A stretch of DNA of 64,000 bases from assembly GCF_010015445.1 (NCBI RefSeq), contig NC_053122.1, positions 33,921,513 to 33,985,512 on the forward strand. Reading direction: 5' to 3'. Within the stretch, counting starts at the first letter, position 1. Every line of letters begins with the position of its first letter. Below are positions 57,076 through 64,000 of the stretch, piece after piece. Source of the DNA: Perca fluviatilis (Eukaryota; Chordata; Actinopteri; Perciformes; Percidae). Under the pieces are notes generated by a model. It saw only the letters and a program-made list of their open reading frames with translations. It was not told the DNA's origin and did no database searches. Made by a program: the position numbers and the translations under genes.

Positions 57076-58182
57076 CATAAAACTGTGACATTTAAATGTT
57101 TGCATCTAGGAGACAATTTGTGAGGATTCCTGTTATGAAAAGCAACCCATTCTGCATCAGGCTGCCGTCGTCAACAGTTCAATTGGTTAACATGTGAGTT
57201 GTAATCTGAGGTGGTTTGTTCCCCTGCGGGCTGTGGTTTCAAGTTGCTTGCGCTTGTGTAAACTGAACAGAAGGTACATTTATAGTAAACTCTAGCCTCT
57301 GATGTTACCGCAGATACTCCGGACCATGCGGTAAGTATGAGCGCTGCGCAACACATCACACAGCAGCAACATAGATTTCCCAGCATTATGTGAACCTGAA
57401 CAGATTCATCTAATGTGCATTACAGGGATATTAAAAGCTTCAAGTAATAAGTGCGCCATGATCTTTTAAATGCACGTGGAGCTAACAAGCCTCTCAGCAG
57501 TAATATGCAAATACATTTTCATTAGGGTTGTGTATTGAGTGTTTTTAGATAGCGAGATGGCACAGAAGAACACTATTTTGCAATTTTTTTCCCTGCCCTT
57601 TAACACCATCATCATTATGTGGATGAAGGGTGAATGTTGGTGCCTTTCGCCTACATCCTTTACAGCCACCTTATTGATGACCTGAGGGAAATGTGTTGAT
57701 ATCACATTGTAAAGCAAATAACAAGGACTCACAAGATAAATGTGTGTTTTTTAAATATTGCGGTGATGTTGTGCTGTGATCTTGACATAATTCTGAGGTT
57801 GAATACAATTACATACAGTGTGAGTAACTCTGGTGACCCATCTGGCCTAAGCTAATGAAGGTTTCATTCACATAAAACACAGAGCAGGGGTGCTGCGAGG
57901 TTGACATATGAGAGCAACATTTACATAATTACCTTTCTTTAGTTTTTTTCTTTGCTTTTGTCTTTCCTTCTCTTCCTCTCTCTCGCAGTGCCTGTTCCAT
58001 GATGTGTTTCTTTGCAGAGCTACAGACAGAAACACCTTTCGTAAACCCTGTTGAATGAAAGGGCACATCCATCCCACTAGTTACCTATCCATCCACCCAC
58101 ACACATGGCCGCTGACTATGGCTGCAGAGCTTCCCAGGTACTAATTATGTGCCACTCTTTAATATGCACTCTAAGGTGGGTA

Positions 58183-58187
<5 letters not shown>

Positions 58188-58219
<32 letters not shown>
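58188..58219. repeat. (GT)n microsatellite
   Basis: A perfect GT run of about 16 units. Confidence 0.9.
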
Positions 58220-58220
<1 letters not shown>

Positions 58221-58589
58221 TTGATTAATTTTGAATAATTTATGCAGAGGGATGGGATCAGGAGAAGCAAGTTGTAAACTAACTGTTACACAGCTCATCT
58301 TAGCAAACCCTTCGTGTTCCAGAAGAGGGTAAAGAGAAGAATAGTCTATGTCGATGACGTTTCATTTTGTTGATTGCTCCCATGCCGCTGGAAGATCCGC
58401 CAGATGTCCCTCATTTTTGGCCAGATGTCCGTCAACTTCCGCTTTCTTTGTGTTGGCGTTCTAAACTGCGGTGGATTTGTGAGGACTCTGGTTAACTGCT
58501 CCTCAGATCTCTGCAGGGTAAATCCAGACAGCTAGCTAGACTATCTGTCCAGTCGGAGTTTTCTGTCGCACGACTAAAACAACTTTTGA

Positions 58590-58790
58590 ACGTACACACG
58601 TTCCACCAAAACAAGTTCCTTCCCGAGGCTATTTGGCAGCAGCACCATTGCTCCGTCCGCCCAAGACTATTGTGATTGGTTTAAAGAAATGCCAATAAAC
58701 CAGAGCACGTTTTATTCTCCCATCCCGGAATGCTGTGTGGACTAGCCATACCCTCCTTTGTAGCGCTGTGGAGGAAGGTCTGGCAATGCA
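58590..58790. repeat. Interspersed repeat (CATTGCCAGACCT family), reverse copy
   Basis: Contains CCAATAAACCAGAGCACG, CCCGGAATGCTGTGTGGACT and AGGTCTGGCAATGCAAG, matching the 42700 copy in reverse. Confidence 0.72.
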
Positions 58791-59129
58791 AGAATAAGAG
58801 AAGAAAAAATTTGTTAATTAAATCAAAAGAGTCAGTCTTTCCTCATATATTACATACTCTTTCCCTCATTCATCAGGCTAATAAAAATTAAATAACGAAC
58901 AGCGTTCCTCATGTCCCAAACCTCTACCTAGTCTATTTCTTTTGTGTGAGAAGAAGAGAGTGGATGCAGGTAGTTCAGTATGACTTACACAATGTGATCA
59001 CACACACACACACACTCTAAATTACACACTTTCCACACCTCAGGTAAAGCATACCACAAAGGGGTCTAATGTTATTGTCTTACAGCTTTCTCAACTGCTC
59101 GTCTGCAGTGGGGATTTATGAGGTACTTA

Positions 59130-60110
59130 TCCAAACTCAGAGTATCAGTTACAGTAGATGGCCGGTTGGCACGCCTCCATTTTGGAGAAGCAGGTAGGAG
59201 TACTGACACGGAATTAATACTGTGGACTGGGGCAGCAGCTAATCATATTTTAGCCACCTAAAAAAAAAACATGTCAGTTTATTTAGAGGTGCCCATTTTT
59301 TCATGTGGAGGACCAAAAATAAATTGTGAAATTTGAGTCTGAGTTTCAATGTCATGTGAAATTACATTACATTAAAATGTATTATATTTCATAGAAACAT
59401 TCTAAATGTAAAATAAAATTTTTAAATAATAACGCGTGACGTAAGATACACAGCACGTTAGGGGGAGCGGGAAAGATAAAGAATACTGCAAATCTTCGTA
59501 AATAAAACTCACATACGTAATTTAATCGGGAAAGTTTAACAGCACTGTGCTTTACATTACTGTAAAACTCAGATTAAGTACTTTTTAGTTGCACAAAACG
59601 TACGCTTAGTAATCTTTACAGTTAGGATTTTACAGCACGTTCAAAATATGAGGAGAATAAGCATGTCAAATGCCATGGCGGGCCAAAACAAAGGGAGCAC
59701 GGGCCAAACTTGGCCCAACTTGGCCCGCGGGACCCAAATTGGGCAGGCTTGGTTTAAGTGTACGCAATATTTAGAATATTTTCCACACTTTACTTTGCCT
59801 GTCTAACGTTAGGGTGCAGGAACTGAAGCCGGTATCTTTGTTCTCTTCAAAGCCACCATACTTTATTGACAAAAAAACATTCATTTTACCTCACAGAACA
59901 CAGGAGTTGTTGGTCTACTGCTGCCTCGATTGGTTATTTTGCTTATTAGATTTGTTTGTCACTAACCCATTAAAAGACCAATGTCAAACAATAACACTAA
60001 CTAACTAACTGAATAAGGCAGCGCTAGACCAGCAACTCCTGTGTTCCCGAGAGGCAAAACGATTGATTTTGTCAGTGGAGTCTGGTGGCTTCAGTTTTAG
60101 AACCTGAGCC
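59130..60110. repeat. Interspersed repeat, copy B
   Basis: Shares GGTACTTATC, ACAGTAGATGGCCGG, GTGTACGCAATATTTAGAAT and CTAGACCAGCAACTCCTGTG with 45280-45700. It is longer, with insertions. Confidence 0.6.
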
Positions 60111-62049
60111 TTTATCAATAAGGCATAATGCATTATGGAAGGTTTGTCTATACTAAGATGAAGTCATTAAGTCAAATTGAAAACCCATTTCCTCAAATGT
60201 TTGACAAGTTCACAATTAAATAAAACATTTTCTTTCCCATTTCCATTTCCCATCTTATTAAAATGTATTGTATAATTTCAGCATCATCTAAAATGAGACT
60301 AAATGTGAAAGGACTTAGAATTTTCCAATTTCCAGACAAAGTGTTGCATAACCCAGAAAATCAAAATTCAACTGGGTTCTGCATATTTAATACAGTCCAC
60401 CCTGGACGTCCACTTTGCCTATGTATGCAAGACTTTGCTATTTCTGAACATAAAGCAGGATCTTTTTCTGTACGCAGTAAAATCCTTCACTTCACTTTAA
60501 TATACAGTAGAGGAGCATTTTGTCTAAATCTGACATATTTACATAAATGTTCATTAATATGCACTGTCCCTGCCAAATAAAATCAAGATAAAGCTTGTGG
60601 AACGATGTGACAGTTATCGAGGCATAGTATCACTTTTTCTTTTAAAGCCAACCCCTTTGCTCCCCCTTGATAACCCTCTTCTGCCGTACAGCCATTACAG
60701 ATACTGTCAGCGGGGCGGATGGTTAAGCCTGTATTAAAGGAGTTGTTTCAGATACTTCCCTATGGTTTAGATTATTTTTTTAGAGAGACACACACACACA
60801 CACACACACCCGTGTTAACGGGTCCTCGCTACGGTGGAAACCCGATGACGAGACAAGAGGCTTTTGATTGACAACCTAGATGTCCCCCTAGATGTATGTG
60901 AAATACACAGCACACAGGCGATCTTTACAACCAAACAATTACAATTGATTACTCACATTCGGACAGCCACTTCTGCCTTGGTCACAGAAGCTTCCGTTCA
61001 GCTGGAGGATCAAAGGCCTGCTTGTCAGATCGGTCCCCGGTGTTGCTGCAAACCACGCGGTTGAAGAGGAGTCCCCACTTCCCCTTTTCAGGGTGTTCCC
61101 CGCTCACACGGGTGAAGTGGAGGACAAGGAGGGAAAAAAAGAAGGAAAAAAGTCTTCTAAAAAGGCAAAAAATGACTTACAAGGTTTTTTGGGTCCCCTT
61201 GCTCAAGACGAACACAGGTGGTTTTATTTTATTTGAAGCAAAAAGTTAACAAGAAAAAACAAATAAGCATAAAAATGAATAAATGGAAAAATGAACTAAG
61301 TTCAATCACTCAAAAATGCTCCAAGACACAGGTCGCCCCTACAGCAAGAGTGAAGGTCGAGGGAGCCAAGAGCCGCACCCTGCTGGCGAAGCACCCATAT
61401 TTATATACACATTTCATGGGGTTCAACCCCCCATCACAGTGAGGTGTGTTTTACCATCTTATGTTACCTTACATGGCAATACAATCTTAATCTTAATGCA
61501 GCTATCAGGCTGGACATACGTAAAAAACATCTCATGTGACGATATTTCCTTTATGCATATGCATTTACCATCTAACATACAATCTAACAGCTCAGTTCAT
61601 CACTAGGTCAATGCAGCCATCTTTCTCTCTCCTGTGTGCATCTAGGGCCTCACTGGACACGTCCTCTTTCCAGCTGCAGGTTCAAGCAGCCAGTTACACA
61701 ATACAACTTATCCATCTGAGGCCTCTTGCAAATACTTCCTCTCTACGGCTGAAGCGTCAAACAGGCAGTTACACACAGTAATTCACACTAAGATGTGTCT
61801 AACCATGTTTATAATAATATCAGTAACACAACGTTTAGCATGATTATATTTCTAAGCAATCATATAGTTTTAGAAGCGAATCAACACTCACAAACCAAAA
61901 TCAAAAGCAGTATTACAGTCTCAACTGTTCTTGAGCTAATACATTTATTATACAAGTATAGTTTTAGCTGTTTTTTGGATTAATACAAATACATTTCAAA
62001 AAGCAGGAGTATGATTTTAGCTGTTTTTGGATTTTCAAATACCCTCGTT

Positions 62050-62257
62050 CAACAATCCATAGCGCTTTTCTACTCTTAATGACCACTCAAAGCGCTTTAA
62101 AAACAACGGGCACCATACACACACACCTACTCATCAGATAAACATTTACACACACAATTTGGGGTTCAGTATCTTGCCCCAGGACACTTCGACATTTAGA
62201 CTGCAGGGGCCAGGGATCGAACCGCCAACCCTCCGATTGCTGGAGGACCGCTTATGG
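62050..62257 (-). mobile_element. tRNA-derived SINE, minus strand
   Basis: The reverse strand carries a B-box-like GGTTCGATCCC (62213-62223) after CGGAGGGTTGGC. It then continues through CAAGATACTGAACCCC to GAGTGGTCATTAAGAGTAGA. Confidence 0.7.
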
Positions 62258-64000
62258 TTATCATAAAGTGTTGATGGCTTAAATAATATCCCAAATAGCA
62301 TTGATACAGTCTGAATAAATAGAAGTAATATATCTTTTATAAAAAAATAATACAACATTGATTGTAATATTAATTTATGTTTTGTCCTGCTGCTGCTACA
62401 ATATATTAAAGCATATATAGTAGGGCCCTGAAGAAGAATCTTCTTCCGAATAATAGTGGCTCATTATATTCAGGACAGGAACATTATGGCATATGACTCA
62501 CCCTGCTGAGTATGCAGACTGTGACATTGAGCCTGGAGCAGTAATAACCCAATCCTTTACTTATACGTGCAGACCATCTCTGACAATTAGATCCTCTGAG
62601 GGAAGGGCTGTATCTTGAAATGGATGGAAGGCACATACATTAGGATGGATCGAGATATTAAGGATGAGACGCCACCAGAGAGAGAGAGATGTGACTTCAT
62701 CATAAGGCCAAAAGTAAAAGAAATGGGGTCCAGACCAGACTGAAACCAAAATGAACCATGTGAATTTAATTAACTAAAACAAATGATCCCCAACCACTGT
62801 GTTTTGGAAGAAAAGGCTGCTACGGTGACCAAACACAAGCTTGCGTGACTTGGACAACACAGATCAATATCGCTGGCAAACACTGGGACACCAAGAAGCA
62901 CAGTTACAAACAGTACATATGAATCAATTCCTTTTCTGAACGAGAAAGAGCGGCAGAGGTAAGCTGCTAAATCCTCTGTGCCCATGAAAGTCCACAGAGC
63001 AAGACAGGTAATGTGATTTCCTGCTGCTGCAAAGCACTGTGGTACCAGTGACTTTAAGCTTTGACATAAACCTACTGAAGAAGTTTAAACCTAAAGCACG
63101 CCTGGCATCATTACAGACAGGGTACAATGCGCTCGGGACAGTTTACTGATTGAAGGAATCATTTGGCATTTGGGAATTACACTTTCATTATCTTACAGAG
63201 AGATCAACGACGATCAATGAAGTCAGATCAAAATTATCCTCTGGGGAACACAAACTAACTACCAAATGTTATTGTTGGAGCCAATTAAGATTTGTGCTGC
63301 ATATAGGTATTGTGTGTGTGTGTGTGTGTGTGGGGGTGCGTGTGTGTGTTTTTTTAAACTTTTTGTAGGTGTTTTATATTCAGACGTCATGGCGGACCTC
63401 ATCATTTGCACCAGCACAGTTGGAAATGTCTTGAAATTCCCTCCAGTGGCAATTTGTTGCTAGACAGTTATGGTTTAATGCTTCTCAGATTTTGAGGTAC
63501 ATTCTTCTCATTTAACATGGTAATACTCAAGATTAGAGAAGAGCAAGTCATCTTTAAACTTTAAGAAATATCTCTGTTCTGTCAGATTTAGTATGTTCCC
63601 TGTACCTCCAGCCCTGCTTGCTCTATAAATTCACTGTGTGAACCTACATCCATCCCTTTCACCTGTACTTATGACCAGTGTGGAGATGATTTATGGGTTT
63701 TGTGGTTCACAGTTCAAAAAGATGATCCATGCCATTTAGGGCTGCCAACATACGCAGTTGACAGCCACTGTAGTTGGTCACTTTTCCCTATTGTTAGTCG
63801 TCTCAGGTCTCACAGTAAGTCTACCGACCCCTGGTGATACTTGGAGCAAAGTTTCATGTTGTGTCGAGCCTTCTTAGTGTTTTAAAAATAGTGATTTTGA
63901 TGCGATCATAGTAGTGCCCCTAGCTCTCCCATTGAAAAGGCCATTTGACCCATTAACGAGAATACGGTCAATCTTAAAAGTGGCATTTCCGTCCTAATTA

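Larger units (their letters stand above)
55421..64000. other. Intergenic DNA upstream of pif1
   Basis: No gene recognised. It contains an inverted-repeat element (56843-57075), a GT repeat (58188-58219), repeat copies at 58590-58790 and 59130-60110, a SINE (62050-62257) and a GT tract (63310-63350). The stretch 60820-61450 has a TATA-like TATTTATATACAC and may be a solo LTR, but I could not find its ends. The rest is plain AT-rich unique DNA. Confidence 0.5.

Noticed and set aside
60820..61450. Possible solo LTR
   Set aside because: A TATA-like box and direct-repeat-like ends were suspected, but no TG...CA boundaries or target duplication could be found.
63390..63463. Short frame MADLIICTSTVGNVLKFPP as a possible first exon
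   Set aside because: It stops after about 24 codons at TAG (63462-63464), no donor is obvious, and I recognise no family.

Overview
This window is vertebrate nuclear DNA, almost certainly from a ray-finned fish of the spiny-rayed (acanthomorph, perch-like) group. The evidence is small GT-AG exons in an AT-rich background, very long CA/GT microsatellites, and a dense load of short DNA transposons (hAT-type with 8-bp target duplications, TTAA-type, Tc1/mariner) plus tRNA-derived SINEs. I reconstructed four protein-coding genes exon by exon. They are dmbx1 (+, coding 11661-15441), nsun4 (-, 28480-33486), uqcrh (+, 33765-35485) and pif1 (-, 36763-54867).

Layout. 1-7330 is upstream DNA of dmbx1 with transposon remnants, a (TA)n block, and unique homeobox-motif-rich stretches that look like conserved regulatory DNA. 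7331-7800 is a GC-richer stretch ending in a splice donor, probably the dmbx1 promoter and non-coding first exon. dmbx1 encodes a K50 paired-like homeodomain protein of 395 aa with a C-terminal OAR motif. 15442-28479 is a 13-kb intergenic region without a recognisable gene. It holds microsatellites, a minisatellite nested in a transposon, a 730-bp foldback element and several miniature transposons. nsun4 and uqcrh are head to head over a 278-bp shared promoter. uqcrh and pif1 converge, with stop codons 1.28 kb apart. pif1 has 12 coding exons over 18 kb, and its 7.5-kb tenth intron is packed with transposons, including a dead Tc1 transposase. 55420-64000 is intergenic DNA upstream of pif1.

How the genes relate. 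nsun4 (methyltransferase for mitochondrial small-subunit rRNA) and uqcrh (hinge subunit of respiratory complex III) both serve mitochondrial respiration, so a shared bidirectional promoter makes sense. The linkage dmbx1-nsun4-uqcrh matches the human 1p33 block, but FAAH, which lies between NSUN4 and DMBX1 in human, is not seen here, and pif1 sits beside uqcrh.

Main points for a second look. nsun4 carries two reading-frame breaks while the other three genes read cleanly. The predicted Pif1 C-terminus carries a perfect PCNA-binding (PIP-box) pattern across the last intron, followed by a KEN degron pattern. The pif1 upstream region has four CCAAT boxes and a TTTGAA (CHR) element, as in G2/M cell-cycle promoters. 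No CRISPR array, rRNA, true tRNA or bacterial gene was seen, and I found no clearly new multi-gene system.
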